Shown: positions 43,573 to 55,575, numbered from the stretch's first letter. The stretch: 64,000 nucleotides of DNA from Arcobacter nitrofigilis DSM 7299 (GCF_000092245.1 NC_014166.1:868001-932000); one strand, 5' to 3'. A program made the numbers and translations. The notes: generated by a model not told the origin, from the letters alone.

Positions 43573-45714
43573 TTAGTTTTTGTTATATGCATCTTTTTTT
43601 GAAAAAAACTCAATAACTTTTGCTTTTTTTTCTATAATTTTACGTACTTCATCTCTATTTTTTTTATCAATTTCAAATTCTATATCAGAATATTGAATAT
43701 AACTGTGTTGCTCTCTTCCATAACTAACTGACAAAATATAACCTTCATATTGGCTCATATATGTTAATAATTTAGCTAATTCACCTTTTGTATTTTGTAA
43801 ACTTACAACCATTTTGTATTGATAAAGTTCATTTTCTACCCATTTGCAAAAAAGCATCTCTTTTTCTGCTTTTATTTTTTTGTAAGCTTTATCACACATT
43901 TTGTGGTGAATTATTGCTTTATTTCCTTCTTTGAAAGCTACTATATCATCACCTATTTTGGGGTGACAACAGTGTTCAAAAGAGACTGAATTAATTGAAT
44001 AATTTGAATAAATAAGTATATTTTCAAATTTGTATTCTTTTAATTTTTTTGGAATTAGTTTAAATCGCTCAACAAAATTCATATTTTCTTGAATTTTTTT
44101 CTCAATCATTTTTTTTGTATGTTTTAAATAATCTAATAATAAAGGAATTTTGTATACATTTTCGATTTTATGATCTGCTACAATATATGTTTTATATTTT
44201 TCAAAAATAGTGTTTAATATATTTCTACCACTATATTCATTTATCTCTTTGTCTCTTTGTGTGCATAAAAGTTTTATTTGTTTTTTTGCCCTATTTGTTC
44301 TTACCATATGAATCCAAGAACATCTTGGAATATTGTGATCTGTTGTATTAATAGAGACTATATCACTACTTTTTAGCTCTGTTAATAAAGGTTTTCGTAC
44401 TTTATTTATATAACAATCAACAGCTTTATTTCCAACATCTGTATGAATCATATAAGCATAATCATATGCAGTTGCACTTCTTGGAAGAGTAAAAGTATCT
44501 CCTCTTGGTGAGTAAATTACCATATCTTCAGAATACAAGTCTTCTTTTGCTTCAGTATAAAATTCTTCTACATTTTCATTTGTATATTCTAATGATTTTA
44601 ACCAATTTAAATTAGGCGAATGTTTGATTCCACTTTTATATTTCCAATGGGCTGCAATTCCATATTCTGCGACTTTATGCATTTCAAATGTTCTAATTTG
44701 TACTTCATGAATTTTTGAATTAAAAAAAACAGTTGAGTGAATTGTTTGATACCCATTCTCTTTAGGGGTTGCTACATAATCTTTAAATCTTGAGATTAAA
44801 GGTTTATATTCTAAGTGAATATGACCTAAAACTTTATAACAATCAATCTCTTTATTTACAAGAATTCGTATTGCCATAAGATCTAGAATCTCATCAATTG
44901 TTACCCCTTTTCTTTGTATTTTCATATAAATAGAATAGTGGTGCTTAACCCTTGAAAATATCTTAACTTTACTCTCATCGTAGCCATTTTTTTCTAAAAG
45001 CATTTTGGTTGATGATATAAATTCATTAAAACCTATTTGTATTGTTTGTTGATTCTCTTTCATAAAGTCATCAATTTTTTTATATTCATCTGGATAAATA
45101 TAAAAAAATGCTAAATCTTCTAACTCATTTTTGATAGTAGAAATACCAAGTCTATGGGCAATAGGTACATAAACAACTAAAGTCTCTTCTGCTATTCTAA
45201 ATTGTTTTTTAGGTGGAAGTGCTGAAAGTGTTAGCATATTATGAAGTCTATCACAAAGTTTAACTACTAAAACTCTTGGGTCATCAATTGAAGCTACTAA
45301 TAATTTTCTAAAAGTTAAAGCAGAAGTAACAATTTTTTTATCTGAATCTGAAGAGACTAATTCACTTTCTCTAATTTCATCAATTTTTGTTAAACCATCA
45401 ACTATGTAAGAGATATCTTCTCCCCACCTCTTTTTTACAACTTCTAAAGGGTATTGGGTATCTTCAACTACATCATGAAGTAGGGCAGCTGCAACTATTG
45501 GCTCTTCAGCTGAGAAGTGTGCAGTTATACAAGCGACCAATAATGGATGCACAGCATAAGGCTCACCACTTTTTCTAAATTGACCTTCGTGGGCTTGGAT
45601 TGTAAAATCAACAATTTCTTTTAACTTGGGAGTTATTTCTATTTGAGAGCTTAATTCAGCAAAAGCACTTTTTATAGTGTTTATACGCTGAATTTTATTT
45701 ATATATGGATCCAT
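43573..45714 (-). CDS. spoT: Bifunctional (p)ppGpp synthetase/hydrolase
   Basis: Rel/Spo enzyme controlling the stringent response; Campylobacterota have a single copy doing both jobs. The 713-residue protein has the HD hydrolase (VHPLLVA and LLHDVVEDT, about 57-85), the synthetase region (YATPKENGYQTIHST and VQIRT, about 315-345), a TGS domain (SPRGDTFTLP, about 403-412) and a C-terminal ACT-like domain. Both catalytic sites look intact. It follows rpoZ by five bases; the rpoZ-spoT link is conserved across bacteria. Confidence 0.94.
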   Translation of the reverse strand: MDPYINKIQRINTIKSAFAELSSQIEITPKLKEIVDFTIQAHEGQFRKSGEPYAVHPLLVACITAHFSAEEPIVAAALLHDVVEDTQYPLEVVKKRWGEDISYIVDGLTKIDEIRESELVSSDSDKKIVTSALTFRKLLVASIDDPRVLVVKLCDRLHNMLTLSALPPKKQFRIAEETLVVYVPIAHRLGISTIKNELEDLAFFYIYPDEYKKIDDFMKENQQTIQIGFNEFISSTKMLLEKNGYDESKVKIFSRVKHHYSIYMKIQRKGVTIDEILDLMAIRILVNKEIDCYKVLGHIHLEYKPLISRFKDYVATPKENGYQTIHSTVFFNSKIHEVQIRTFEMHKVAEYGIAAHWKYKSGIKHSPNLNWLKSLEYTNENVEEFYTEAKEDLYSEDMVIYSPRGDTFTLPRSATAYDYAYMIHTDVGNKAVDCYINKVRKPLLTELKSSDIVSINTTDHNIPRCSWIHMVRTNRAKKQIKLLCTQRDKEINEYSGRNILNTIFEKYKTYIVADHKIENVYKIPLLLDYLKHTKKMIEKKIQENMNFVERFKLIPKKLKEYKFENILIYSNYSINSVSFEHCCHPKIGDDIVAFKEGNKAIIHHKMCDKAYKKIKAEKEMLFCKWVENELYQYKMVVSLQNTKGELAKLLTYMSQYEGYILSVSYGREQHSYIQYSDIEFEIDKKNRDEVRKIIEKKAKVIEFFSKKDAYNKN

Positions 45715-45719
45715 ACTTG

Positions 45720-45932
45720 TTATTTGTTTACTAAACCTTCAATAACTAATAAACCTTCTCCAATTTCATCAATCGCAATATCTGTATATTTCATATGCTG
45801 AGTATTTTTTTCTAAAAGTGGTTTTGCACCTTTACTTAGTTCATCAGCTCTTTGACCAACTGCTAATGCAAGAATATATCTATCGTTGTTTACTCTTTTT
45901 AATGCTAGTGATAATCTCTCTTCTAATCTCAT
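45720..45932 (-). CDS. rpoZ: RNA polymerase omega subunit
   Basis: A 70-residue subunit that helps fold beta-prime and forms part of a ppGpp-binding site in proteobacteria. The motif NDRYILALAVGQRADEL with later YTDIAIDEI is characteristic. Between pyrH (13-base gap) and spoT (5-base gap). GGAATAGT precedes the ATG. Confidence 0.93.
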   Translation of the reverse strand: MRLEERLSLALKRVNNDRYILALAVGQRADELSKGAKPLLEKNTQHMKYTDIAIDEIGEGLLVIEGLVNK

Positions 45933-45945
45933 ACTATTCCTTTAT

Positions 45946-46665
<720 letters not shown>

Positions 46666-46719
46666 TTATTATAATTTTTGGATTATATCTAAATAAAACT
46701 AAATACTCATTTAAATAAA

Positions 46720-47787
46720 TTATTGTACTGCCCATTCATAAAAAGGTAAAATGTTTATTTCTATTTTTTTGTACTTTAAAATATCATTATTCCCAGCTGT
46801 TATTATGTATACTTGTTGGATATTTAACTCATCAATTGTAGAGTATATTTTTTTTATAATTGCATTATTTAATAAAGTATTAAAAAAAGGAATTGCTAAA
46901 ACTAAGGTTTTTTCTTCTTCAATAAAAAAATCAATTTTATCTAAATAGTATATGTTTTTATGCTCTTTTTGCAGTTGTAGAAAAACCATATTTGTAAACT
47001 CATTTTTGAATTTTTTATTATGTGAAATTGAGTTTAAAAAGGCATGATTATACGCGTATATTTTTTTTGTAGACTTTTCATGATTGTATTTTTTTATAAA
47101 AAATATTAGCTGATTTGCTTCATAAAATTTACAAAGTTCATAGAATCTATCTTTTGATATTTTAATACTTTTTTTTAGAATTGTATATAATTGGTTTATT
47201 GATTTATTTTCATCAATTGATGAAAAAAGAAGTTTTAAAACTTCTATTTCTGTAGTGTCTTTGCAAAAAAGTTTAATAATTTCTTGTAACCTATTAACTC
47301 TTTTATTTTCATCAATTACAATCATTTCTGGTAAATTACCATATTTTAAAAAATGATTAAATGAAGTAATTGAATTTTGGTACTTATTATCATGAAGTAA
47401 GTACTCTTCAAAATCTAAACCATGTATAAAAATTGTTTTAAATCCATCTATTTCTTTATAATTTGAACTTGTGATTAAAATGCTTTGTACTTCTGGAAGC
47501 TCAAAATCAAAATCAAAGTTTTCTAAAACCAAAATTTTGATTTTTTTTTCTTTTATAAAATCATTTAAAAATAAAATAATTTCATCTTTGTGGTTTCTAA
47601 AATCATTTAGATTTATATATAAATACTCTTCGCTATCAAAGTTTGATAAATAATCATAAATAAGATAACTTTTGCCAGTTTTAGGAGGACCACATACAAT
47701 AGTTTTAGGATATGTGATTCTCTCTTTTCGCTCTTGAAAATTTATTTTATTAAATTCTAACTCATAACAAGCATCTAAAATTCTCAT
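46720..47787 (-). CDS. AAA-type ATP-binding protein of unknown function
   Basis: A 355-residue P-loop ATPase: Walker A GPPKTGKS (about 33-40), Walker B ILVLENFDFD (about 85-94) and a sensor segment ITSSN (about 106-110). The C-terminal part (about 260-355) has a nuclease-like beta-alpha pattern (YYLDKIDFFIEEEKTLVLAI). This overall plan is that of AAA_14/DUF4143 proteins, a group with no clear role. Five bases after pdxA; I see no functional link to vitamin B6 synthesis. Confidence 0.7.
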   Translation of the reverse strand: MRILDACYELEFNKINFQERKERITYPKTIVCGPPKTGKSYLIYDYLSNFDSEEYLYINLNDFRNHKDEIILFLNDFIKEKKIKILVLENFDFDFELPEVQSILITSSNYKEIDGFKTIFIHGLDFEEYLLHDNKYQNSITSFNHFLKYGNLPEMIVIDENKRVNRLQEIIKLFCKDTTEIEVLKLLFSSIDENKSINQLYTILKKSIKISKDRFYELCKFYEANQLIFFIKKYNHEKSTKKIYAYNHAFLNSISHNKKFKNEFTNMVFLQLQKEHKNIYYLDKIDFFIEEEKTLVLAIPFFNTLLNNAIIKKIYSTIDELNIQQVYIITAGNNDILKYKKIEINILPFYEWAVQ

Positions 47788-47791
47788 TTTA

Positions 47792-48736
47792 TTACTTACT
47801 TAAATTAATAGCTTCTTTTACTGCATTTATATAACTTTTTAAAGATACTTTAGAGTTTTTATAAGCTATATCAAATGCAGTTCCATGATCTACTGATGTT
47901 CTAATAATAGGAATATTTAAACTCACATTTATGCTTTGTTCAAAATATAAAGATTTTAAGGGAATTAATCCTTGATCATGATACATACAAACATAATATT
48001 GATACTGTTTTCTATTCATTGGAGAAAAGGCAGTATCAGGCACTAAAGGACCTTTAAAAATACTTTTCCCTATTTCTTTATTTGCTTTTTTAATGGCTTT
48101 TATAATTTCAACTTCTTCATCACCCAAAACTCCATTATCACTTGCATGTGGGTTAAGACCAAGTACTGCAATATTGTCTTGTTTTACATTATTATAAAAA
48201 TCTAATAAAAATTTGGTAATTTTCTCTTCTTCTATTTTTTTTGCCACTTTTCTAAGTGCGATATGTTCTGTGTATAAAGCTACAAACATCTTAGAACAAC
48301 CAAGCATCATAATTGCATCTTTGCCAAAATAATCCCTTAGAACTTCAGTATGACCTTTGTAGTGAATTTTTGCTCTATTCCAAGACTCTTTATTTATAGG
48401 TAAAGTTACTATTGCTTCAACTTTTTTCTTTGATGCTAGTTTAATTGCTGTTGTAAAGGAATCAAATGAATAAGAACCAGAATCTTTTGCTACAGTTCCT
48501 GGTTTAATTACAAATTTGCCTTTTACTTTTTCAAGTTCAAAGTCTTTTGGAATCTCTAGATTTAATAGTTTTGCACCATCTTTTAATAAATCTTTATTTA
48601 TACAATAAACAGGAGAACAGTATTTTTTTATTTTTTCATGTGCTTCTAAAGCAATTTGTAGTCCAATACCATTTAAATCTCCAATTGATATTGCAAGCTT
48701 TTTTTTAACAATTCTTTCGCCACTTACTTTTGTCAT
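47792..48736 (-). CDS. pdxA: 4-hydroxythreonine-4-phosphate dehydrogenase
   Basis: Oxidises 4-phosphohydroxy-L-threonine to the ketone used by PdxJ in de novo pyridoxal phosphate synthesis. The 314-residue protein shows ISIGDLNGIG (about 16-25), GHTEVLRDYF (metal-binding His region), GLNPHASDNG, and MYHDQGLIPLK with another metal-binding His (about 252-262). The first residues (MTKVSGERIV) seem extra relative to the family; an internal start is possible but has no better ribosome site. Five bases after pdxJ. Confidence 0.94.
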   Translation of the reverse strand: MTKVSGERIVKKKLAISIGDLNGIGLQIALEAHEKIKKYCSPVYCINKDLLKDGAKLLNLEIPKDFELEKVKGKFVIKPGTVAKDSGSYSFDSFTTAIKLASKKKVEAIVTLPINKESWNRAKIHYKGHTEVLRDYFGKDAIMMLGCSKMFVALYTEHIALRKVAKKIEEEKITKFLLDFYNNVKQDNIAVLGLNPHASDNGVLGDEEVEIIKAIKKANKEIGKSIFKGPLVPDTAFSPMNRKQYQYYVCMYHDQGLIPLKSLYFEQSINVSLNIPIIRTSVDHGTAFDIAYKNSKVSLKSYINAVKEAINLSK

Positions 48737-48741
48737 ACTTT

Positions 48742-49524
48742 TTAATCCTTGATAAGATTTTTCATCTCAATAATTGCATCTTTTAATCCAGTGAAAACTG
48801 ATCTTGCAATTATGCTTTGTCCAATATTTAATTCACTTATTTGTTTTATTCTTGATATCATAGTTACATTTTGATAATTAAGACCATGACCAGCAGCAAC
48901 TTTTAAATTTAATTCATTAGCAAATATTGAAGCTTTTTTAATCTCTTTTCTACTCTTTGTTAGAAGTTTTTTTAAATCTTCCCTTGGCAATTCTAACTCT
49001 TTGATACTGTGGTGTGTATTATTTAAATTTCCATGTAACATTGCATATACATTTGCAAAAGTTCCAGTATGTAGTTCTATCCATTCAACTTGTAGTTGTT
49101 CAGATAGTTCTATCATATCTTTTGTTGGGTCAATAAAAAGTGAAACTTCAATCTCATTTTCATGAAGTTTATTAACAGCATTTTTTATTCTCTCAAAATT
49201 TGATTTTAAATCCAAACCACCTTCAGTAGTAACTTCTTCTCTATTCTCAGGAACAAGTGTTACCCGAGAGGGTTTAAATTTACATGCGATATCTATGATT
49301 TTTTCATTGATTGAACACTCTAAGTTAACAGGTAGTGTTGATAATTTGATAATATATTTTGCATCATTATCATGGATATGTCGTCTATCTTCTCTTAAGT
49401 GAATTGTAATTTGTTCAGCACCTGCTAATTTACAAATTCCAAGGGCATCAAGTGGGTTTGGGTCATTTATTTTTCTGGCTTCTCTTAATACAGCAATATG
49501 ATCTATGTTTACGCCAAGTAGCAA
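48742..49524 (-). CDS. pdxJ: Pyridoxine 5'-phosphate synthase
   Basis: Condenses the PdxA product with 1-deoxyxylulose 5-phosphate to form pyridoxine 5'-phosphate. TIM barrel of 260 residues with GVNIDHIAVLREAR at 4-17, ITIHLREDRRHI (about 39-50), and AAGHGLNYQNV (about 210-220). The pdxJ-pdxA pair is a standard cluster in this phylum. AAAGGATAAATTT lies before ATG 49524. PLP made here serves NifS and GlyA. Confidence 0.96.
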   Translation of the reverse strand: MLLGVNIDHIAVLREARKINDPNPLDALGICKLAGAEQITIHLREDRRHIHDNDAKYIIKLSTLPVNLECSINEKIIDIACKFKPSRVTLVPENREEVTTEGGLDLKSNFERIKNAVNKLHENEIEVSLFIDPTKDMIELSEQLQVEWIELHTGTFANVYAMLHGNLNNTHHSIKELELPREDLKKLLTKSRKEIKKASIFANELNLKVAAGHGLNYQNVTMISRIKQISELNIGQSIIARSVFTGLKDAIIEMKNLIKD

Positions 49525-49602
49525 AATTTATCCTTTTAATATTGGGTATAGTTTTAAAATAACATAATATCCAATATTAATTAAGATAAATCTTTTAATA
49601 TT

Positions 49603-51012
49603 TTATGATAAGTCTTTTAGTGTTGAAATATTAGCAGCAAGTTTATTCTGAACTTCTAAATACTCAAGTTCTGGAACTGAATCAGCTACAACTCCTGCAC
49701 CTGCTTGGAATATTACTTTATCTTTTGTTAGCATTGTACTTCTAATAGTAATTGCACTATCCATATTTCCATCAAAACCAAAATAAGCAATACTTCCTGA
49801 ATAAAAATTTCTTTTTATTCCTTCAAATTGCGCAATTAATTCCATCGCTCTTATTTTTGGAGCTCCTGTCATTGTGCCTGCTGTAAAAGTAGCTGCAAAA
49901 AGGTCAAACATGTCATATTTGTCATCAATAACTGCTTCCACATCAGTTACCATATGCATTACATGAGAATATCTTTCTATTCTCATCAAATCAGTTACTT
50001 TTACAGTTCCAGGTTTTGCACATCTCCCCACATCATTTCTTCCAAGATCTATTAGCATGATATGTTCCGCTCTCTCTTTTATATCAGAAAGAAGTTCATT
50101 TTCCATTTCCAAATCTTTGTCTATGTTTTTACCTCTTTTTCTAGTACCTGCTATTGGTCTTAAAAGTATATGTCCATCAACAAGCCTAATCATAACTTCA
50201 GGAGAACTTCCTGCAATTGAAAAATCTTCAAATTCAAGTAAAAAAAGGTAAGGGCTAGGATTTTTACTTCTTAGTGCTCTATAAAAACTCAAGTGGTCTA
50301 CAATAGCTTTTTGAGTGAATCTATTTGACATAAGTATTTGAAAAACATCACCACTTCTTATCATCTCTTTTGATTTTGATACCATTTCAAAAAATTGTTC
50401 TTTTGTATAGTTGAATTTCCCCTCATCCAAAAGTTCAGCTTTTTTTAATGGTAGGAATTCATAAGGAGTAAATAGACTTTTTTCAATAACTTCTAAATCA
50501 TTTTTATATTTTTCACAATTAGTAACAATTACAAGCTTAGAAGTTTTATGTGAAAATCCTAAAATAATCTTTGGTCGTATTAAGTCCAAATCAGGAATAT
50601 TTAATTCATCAATCAATGGATCCATATATGGTTTTAAAACTGGTTCAAACTCTTTACCAATATCATAACCAACATTACCAATAAAACCATCAATTAGACC
50701 AATTCCTAATTCCAAAGATTTTTCTTTATAAAACTTTTTATCAAAGTTTTTATAATACTTTTTTAAAAATTTAAGTGGATTAGAATCTACTTCTTTTATT
50801 TCACCTTTTTCATTTTTGAAAAATGTTGTTGAGCCTTCGTGCCATACTCTCTCTCTTGCTCCAAGTAAAATATAAGAGTAGTTTCCCTCCGTTGAATTGA
50901 TTGTACTTTCAAATAAAAAAGTAATTTCATCTTTATAGATGTCTTTTACTTTTTTATAAATTGATACGGGTGTAAATTGGTCTAAAAATAGTTCTTTTGA
51001 AAAAATCTGCAT
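49603..51012 (-). CDS. trpE: Anthranilate synthase component I
   Basis: Converts chorismate to anthranilate with ammonia from a glutaminase subunit not found here. The 469-residue chorismate-binding enzyme has the family signatures [18 protein letters not shown] (about 284-293), [12 protein letters not shown] (about 318-329) and [13 protein letters not shown] (about 371-383). PabB is the alternative, but N-terminal length and the TrpE-like [13 protein letters not shown] (tryptophan-binding region) favour TrpE. Separate from any trp operon, next to a SPOR-domain gene. Confidence 0.88.
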   Translation of the reverse strand: MQIFSKELFLDQFTPVSIYKKVKDIYKDEITFLFESTINSTEGNYSYILLGARERVWHEGSTTFFKNEKGEIKEVDSNPLKFLKKYYKNFDKKFYKEKSLELGIGLIDGFIGNVGYDIGKEFEPVLKPYMDPLIDELNIPDLDLIRPKIILGFSHKTSKLVIVTNCEKYKNDLEVIEKSLFTPYEFLPLKKAELLDEGKFNYTKEQFFEMVSKSKEMIRSGDVFQILMSNRFTQKAIVDHLSFYRALRSKNPSPYLFLLEFEDFSIAGSSPEVMIRLVDGHILLRPIAGTRKRGKNIDKDLEMENELLSDIKERAEHIMLIDLGRNDVGRCAKPGTVKVTDLMRIERYSHVMHMVTDVEAVIDDKYDMFDLFAATFTAGTMTGAPKIRAMELIAQFEGIKRNFYSGSIAYFGFDGNMDSAITIRSTMLTKDKVIFQAGAGVVADSVPELEYLEVQNKLAANISTLKDLS

Positions 51013-51027
51013 ATAATTAGACCTTTA

Positions 51028-52005
51028 TTAGAATTTCATAATAAAAGCGCTACTAATATTAAGTTTTGATTTAACATTATTCATATTATTAATTGCATCA
51101 CTTCTAGATTTAAATGGACCTACTAATACTTTTGTAAAAGTTGTGCCTTTAACATTTACTTTGTAAAAAACATATTTAAATTTACTTTTTCTTAAGTTAT
51201 CCATATATTTTTTATCTATATTTTTTGAAAATGCCCCAACTTGAATAAAAGTACCACTTGGTTCATTAGTTAAGACTTTTTTTGTAGTTTTAACTACTGG
51301 TTTAGGGGTAGGTTTTACTACTTCTTTTTTAACAATTGGTTTTTTAACAACAGCTTTTGGCGTTTCCACTTTTTTCTCTGTAGTTTTTGATTCTACATTA
51401 AAGATATCTTTTTTTAACTCTTTTACTTTTTCAACATCTTTTTCCAAAGGTTTTGGTGCTTCTACTTTTTTCTCTTCTTTTTGGATATTATTAAGATCCA
51501 TTGCTTCTGTGATATCTTTATTTTGTTTTTCAGTTTTATTGTTCAAGTCTTCAATACTTTTTAGCTTTTCATTCACTATTTTTTGGTATTGTTGTTCAAT
51601 ATTGTCATTTAAAGGCTTGTCTTGTTCTATTGTCTCTTTTTTTGTTAATGAATCATCTTCTACTTTAGTTTGGTTATCTAAAAGACGAAAGATTATAATT
51701 GTTATCAAAAATAAAACTGCTAAAACTAATCCTAAGACAATATATTTTTTCTTATTGTCTTTATTTTGTGACGAATTACTAGCCCCTAACAAAATATCAT
51801 CTAATTCTGATTCTGTTTTATTCACTTCTTCTTCATAAGTAAAATTATCATTACTTGCATAAGGATTATTTTGTTCATATGGGTTCTTCGAAGAAGAATT
51901 TATGTTTTTAGCTTGTGACTCTAGTTCCATCAATCTCTCCTCTAATTCTGTTTGTTCCCTTTTTATTTGAACATTTTTTATAAAATCTTCGCCTTTTATT
52001 TCCAT
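51028..52005 (-). CDS. SPOR-domain protein
   Basis: A 325-residue single-pass membrane protein: N-terminal cytoplasmic part, helix at about 84-105, a long lysine/glutamate-rich periplasmic linker (repeated KK..VE and KPV units), and a C-terminal SPOR domain (about 248-325, FIQVGAFSKN and later VLVGPFKSRSDA). SPOR domains bind denuded glycan at the septum, so a role in cell division is likely. Between glyA and trpE with gaps of 22 and 15 bases. Confidence 0.87.
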   Translation of the reverse strand: MEIKGEDFIKNVQIKREQTELEERLMELESQAKNINSSSKNPYEQNNPYASNDNFTYEEEVNKTESELDDILLGASNSSQNKDNKKKYIVLGLVLAVLFLITIIIFRLLDNQTKVEDDSLTKKETIEQDKPLNDNIEQQYQKIVNEKLKSIEDLNNKTEKQNKDITEAMDLNNIQKEEKKVEAPKPLEKDVEKVKELKKDIFNVESKTTEKKVETPKAVVKKPIVKKEVVKPTPKPVVKTTKKVLTNEPSGTFIQVGAFSKNIDKKYMDNLRKSKFKYVFYKVNVKGTTFTKVLVGPFKSRSDAINNMNNVKSKLNISSAFIMKF

Positions 52006-52027
52006 AATAAGCCTTTATTATTATTTA

Positions 52028-53290
52028 TTAATATGTAGAACTAGTATAAATAACGAAATTTTTAGCTAATTCTTCTAACTCTTTTTTAATTTTTGCTTGT
52101 AAGTCTGCATTTTCAATATCATCTAAAACATCACAAATTTTGTTTGCAATTATTTCAAATTCTTTTTCTTTCATACCTCTACTTGTAAGAGCAGGACTTC
52201 CGATTCTAACCCCACTTGTTACAAAAGGACTTCTAGTTTCCCCTGGGACTGTATTTTTATTTACAGTAATTCCTGCATTTCCTAGAGCTGCATCTGCATC
52301 TTTACCACTAAATGGTTTATTTAAAAAAGATACTAAGATTAAGTGGTTGTCTGTTCCATTACTTACGATATCATATCCTCTTTTCATTAACACATCAGCT
52401 AAAACTTTTGCATTTGCTTTAACTTGTTTTGCATAATCTTTCCATGATGGATCAAGTACTTCTTTAAATGCAACAGCTTTTGCAGCCATAACATGAACTA
52501 AAGGTCCACCTTGAAGTCCTGGGAAAATTGCTGAATTGATTTTTTTAGAAATCTCTTCATCATCTGTTAAAATAAGTCCACCTCTAGGTCCTCTTAATGT
52601 TTTATGTGTAGTAGTTGTTACAACATGTGCATGAGGAAATGGTGATGGATGTTCTCCAGCAGCAACTAACCCAGCAATATGAGCAATATCAGCAAATAAA
52701 ATTGCACCAACTGCATCAGCTATTTCTCTAAATTTAGCAAAATCAATCTCTCTTGCGTAAGCACTTGCTCCACAAACAATAATTTTTGGCATAGTAACTT
52801 TTGCTATTTCCATAACTTTCTCATAATTGATTCTACCATCAAGTTCTACACCATAATAAAATGCTTGATAATTTTTTCCTGAAAATGAAGGTTTAGAACC
52901 ATGAGTTAAATGTCCACCATGTGATAAATCCATACCTAAAATTCTATCACCAGCATTGATTAAGGCAGCATAAACTGCACCATTTGCTTGACTACCTGCA
53001 TGAGGTTGTACATTTGCAAATTTACAACCAAAAATTTCACAAGCTCTATCTATTGCTAATTGTTCTGCTTTATCAGCAAATTCACACCCTCCATAATATC
53101 TTTTATATGGATAACCTTCTGCATATTTGTTTGTAAAAACTGAACCCATAGTTTGCATTACAGCTGGACTTGTAAAGTTTTCACTTGCAATCATCTCTAA
53201 GTGTGTAGTTTGTCTTTCTAACTCGTTTTCTAAAATATCAAAAATCTCTTTATCTGCTTGCTCTAAACTATTATTATTAATATAACTCAT
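52028..53290 (-). CDS. glyA: Serine hydroxymethyltransferase
   Basis: PLP enzyme converting serine and THF to glycine and 5,10-methylene-THF, feeding FolD. 420 residues with HSGSQAN-like [12 protein letters not shown] (about 96-107), [13 protein letters not shown] (about 118-130), and the PLP lysine in [15 protein letters not shown] (about K229). AGGAGAATTTAAAAA precedes ATG. Follows lysS by 23 bases. Confidence 0.97.
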   Translation of the reverse strand: MSYINNNSLEQADKEIFDILENELERQTTHLEMIASENFTSPAVMQTMGSVFTNKYAEGYPYKRYYGGCEFADKAEQLAIDRACEIFGCKFANVQPHAGSQANGAVYAALINAGDRILGMDLSHGGHLTHGSKPSFSGKNYQAFYYGVELDGRINYEKVMEIAKVTMPKIIVCGASAYAREIDFAKFREIADAVGAILFADIAHIAGLVAAGEHPSPFPHAHVVTTTTHKTLRGPRGGLILTDDEEISKKINSAIFPGLQGGPLVHVMAAKAVAFKEVLDPSWKDYAKQVKANAKVLADVLMKRGYDIVSNGTDNHLILVSFLNKPFSGKDADAALGNAGITVNKNTVPGETRSPFVTSGVRIGSPALTSRGMKEKEFEIIANKICDVLDDIENADLQAKIKKELEELAKNFVIYTSSTY

Positions 53291-53313
53291 TTTTTAAATT
53301 CTCCTAATTTTTA

Positions 53314-54828
53314 TTATTCTTCATTTGCATATATATCTATTTCTTGTTTAGCTGGTTTCATTGCTGGAAATAGTAATACATCTCTAATACTATGTTGATT
53401 TGTTAACATCATAACAAGTCTATCAATACCTATACCTTGCCCAGCTGTTGGAGCCATTCCATAAGATAAAGCATTTACGAAGTCTTCATCCATTTCATGT
53501 GCTTCATCGTCACCTGAATCTTTAGCAGCCATTTGAGCTTCAAACCGGCCCAGTTGGTCTAAAGGATCATTTAACTCTGAAAAGGCATTTGCTATCTCTT
53601 TTCCTGCTATAAATAACTCAAATCTATCTGTTAAATGAGTTTTTTCATCATTTCTTCTAGCCAAAGGAGAAATTTCAACTGGATACTCTGTTATAAAAGT
53701 TGGATTGATTAATTTCTCTTCAACATACTCATCAAAAAGTTCACCTTGAAGTTGTCCAATATTCATACTTTCATTTACTTCTAGATTTTTTTCTTTCATA
53801 AACGCAATAATTTTATCTTTATCTTCAACTATATCTTGTGGAACTCCACCAATTTCATAAAGTGATTGAATTAATGGAATCTCAGAAAATTTATTAAAAT
53901 CAATTTCAACTTCACCGTATGGTAAGTTAGTTGGTAAATCTAAGTTTTCAAATAAATATTCAAAATACTCTTTTGTAAGGGCAATTAAATCTTTATATGT
54001 TTTATAAGCCCAATAAAACTCAATAGAAGTAAATTCAGGATTGTGTGTAGCATCCATTCCTTCATTTCTAAAGTTTCTATTTATTTCAAATACAGCTTCA
54101 AATCCACCTACAATTAATCTTTTTAAATATAACTCAGGTGCAATTCTTAAAAATCTATCAACACCTAAGGCATTGTGATGAGTAGTAAATGGTTTAGCAT
54201 TTGCTCCTCCTGCAATTGGATGCATCATTGGTGTTTCAACTTCTAAAAATCCTTTTGACTCAAAGAATCTTCTTGTAAGACTAATAACTTTACTTCTTAC
54301 ATGAAAAGTTTTTCTTACTTCACTATTCATAATCAAATCTAAATATCTTTGTCTATATCTTAGCTCTTTGTCTTGAATACCATGGTATTTTTCAGGTAGT
54401 GGAGAAATTGCTTTTGTAAGTATTTGAACACTATCCACATGTAGAGATAACTCACCTTGACCTGTTACAAATGGGAATCCCCCAACTTCAATGATATCTC
54501 CAACTTCAATGTTTTTTTTAAACACGTTATTATAAAAACCTTCTGGTAAATTGTCCCTTGCAAGATAAAGTTGCAACATTCCACTTTCGTCTTCAATTTT
54601 TAGAAAAGATGCTTTTCCCATAAGTCTAAAAAATTTAATTCTACCACTAACTATATAGTGTCTTTTTTCATCTCTTTTATCTTCTTTTTGAAAAATATCG
54701 CTGTTTACATTTAAGTATTTTGCAATAGTTGTATTTCTTTTTGATTCATTAGCATAAGGATTTACACCAAGTTCTCTTAAGTTATTTGCTTTTTCAATTC
54801 TTTGTTGTATGTATGTATTTTCAAACAA
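53314..54828 (-). CDS. lysS: Lysyl-tRNA synthetase (class II)
   Basis: 504 residues with N-terminal OB-fold anticodon domain (about 60-150) and class II catalytic core: motif 2 [18 protein letters not shown] (about 255-272) and motif 3 near the end (GIGIDRLVM, about 472-480). The start is TTG 54828, eight bases after AAGGA; the protein aligns with the family from its first residues. It follows the CvpA gene by 12 bases. Confidence 0.96.
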   Translation of the reverse strand: MFENTYIQQRIEKANNLRELGVNPYANESKRNTTIAKYLNVNSDIFQKEDKRDEKRHYIVSGRIKFFRLMGKASFLKIEDESGMLQLYLARDNLPEGFYNNVFKKNIEVGDIIEVGGFPFVTGQGELSLHVDSVQILTKAISPLPEKYHGIQDKELRYRQRYLDLIMNSEVRKTFHVRSKVISLTRRFFESKGFLEVETPMMHPIAGGANAKPFTTHHNALGVDRFLRIAPELYLKRLIVGGFEAVFEINRNFRNEGMDATHNPEFTSIEFYWAYKTYKDLIALTKEYFEYLFENLDLPTNLPYGEVEIDFNKFSEIPLIQSLYEIGGVPQDIVEDKDKIIAFMKEKNLEVNESMNIGQLQGELFDEYVEEKLINPTFITEYPVEISPLARRNDEKTHLTDRFELFIAGKEIANAFSELNDPLDQLGRFEAQMAAKDSGDDEAHEMDEDFVNALSYGMAPTAGQGIGIDRLVMMLTNQHSIRDVLLFPAMKPAKQEIDIYANEE

Positions 54829-54840
54829 TATATAAGTCCT

Positions 54841-55575
54841 TTATTTCTCTTCTTTTGCTGGTTTGGTAAGAGTGTCTTTTATTATCTCTGTTCCAGTCTC
54901 TTTTACTTTTTGTACTGCATCACTTGTTGATTGAATAATTTTATCACCTAAAGTCTCTTTTTTAGGAGTTGTTTCAGGTTGTTTTTCTTCTTTTTTTGTT
55001 TCATCAACAGTTGTTTCACTTTTATTCTCTTTATTTGTCTCAACTGCAGTTTCTTCTTTTGTCACTTCTTGTGAATTTGGTAAAAACTTAGAAGTGTCAA
55101 GTTTAACTATAAATCCACCTGTTTCCACTAAAACTGGGAAAACTATTGAATTAGCAAGTTTTTTATCTAATGATGCTTTAAATGATTGAATTTGATATAA
55201 AGCATAAAAAATCACTGAAATAATTAAAAATATTTTAGCTGTACCAAAAACAAATCCGAACAATCTATTTAGTGCACCCAATCCGCTCATCTCACTCATT
55301 TTACTCAATATTGAACCTGCAATATAAACTAAAATCCAAAATCCAATTAAAGTAACAACAAATCCGATTAATGATAATGTAGCATTACTATCAATTCCAA
55401 TTAGTGGCTTGATAAGGTTTCCAACTGTTTCTGATAACCTTGAAGCTATAAAAATACCTCCAATAATACCCACAAGTCCGAAAACTTCTTTTATAAAACC
55501 TTTAAAAAGACCTTTAAGTCCTAAAACTACAGAAATCCCAACAATAATCATGTCAAAAGTAGAAAACTCTTGCAT
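54841..55575 (-). CDS. CvpA family membrane protein
   Basis: 244 residues. Four membrane helices (about 8-25, 30-48, 65-88, 105-126) form the CvpA domain, followed by a short soluble region and a long charged tail rich in K, E and T (about 170-244). CvpA proteins are linked to colicin V secretion and, more generally, envelope homeostasis; function here is undefined. AAAAGGAACCAA precedes the ATG. First gene of the cvpA-lysS-glyA run. Confidence 0.83.
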   Translation of the reverse strand: MQEFSTFDMIIVGISVVLGLKGLFKGFIKEVFGLVGIIGGIFIASRLSETVGNLIKPLIGIDSNATLSLIGFVVTLIGFWILVYIAGSILSKMSEMSGLGALNRLFGFVFGTAKIFLIISVIFYALYQIQSFKASLDKKLANSIVFPVLVETGGFIVKLDTSKFLPNSQEVTKEETAVETNKENKSETTVDETKKEEKQPETTPKKETLGDKIIQSTSDAVQKVKETGTEIIKDTLTKPAKEEK

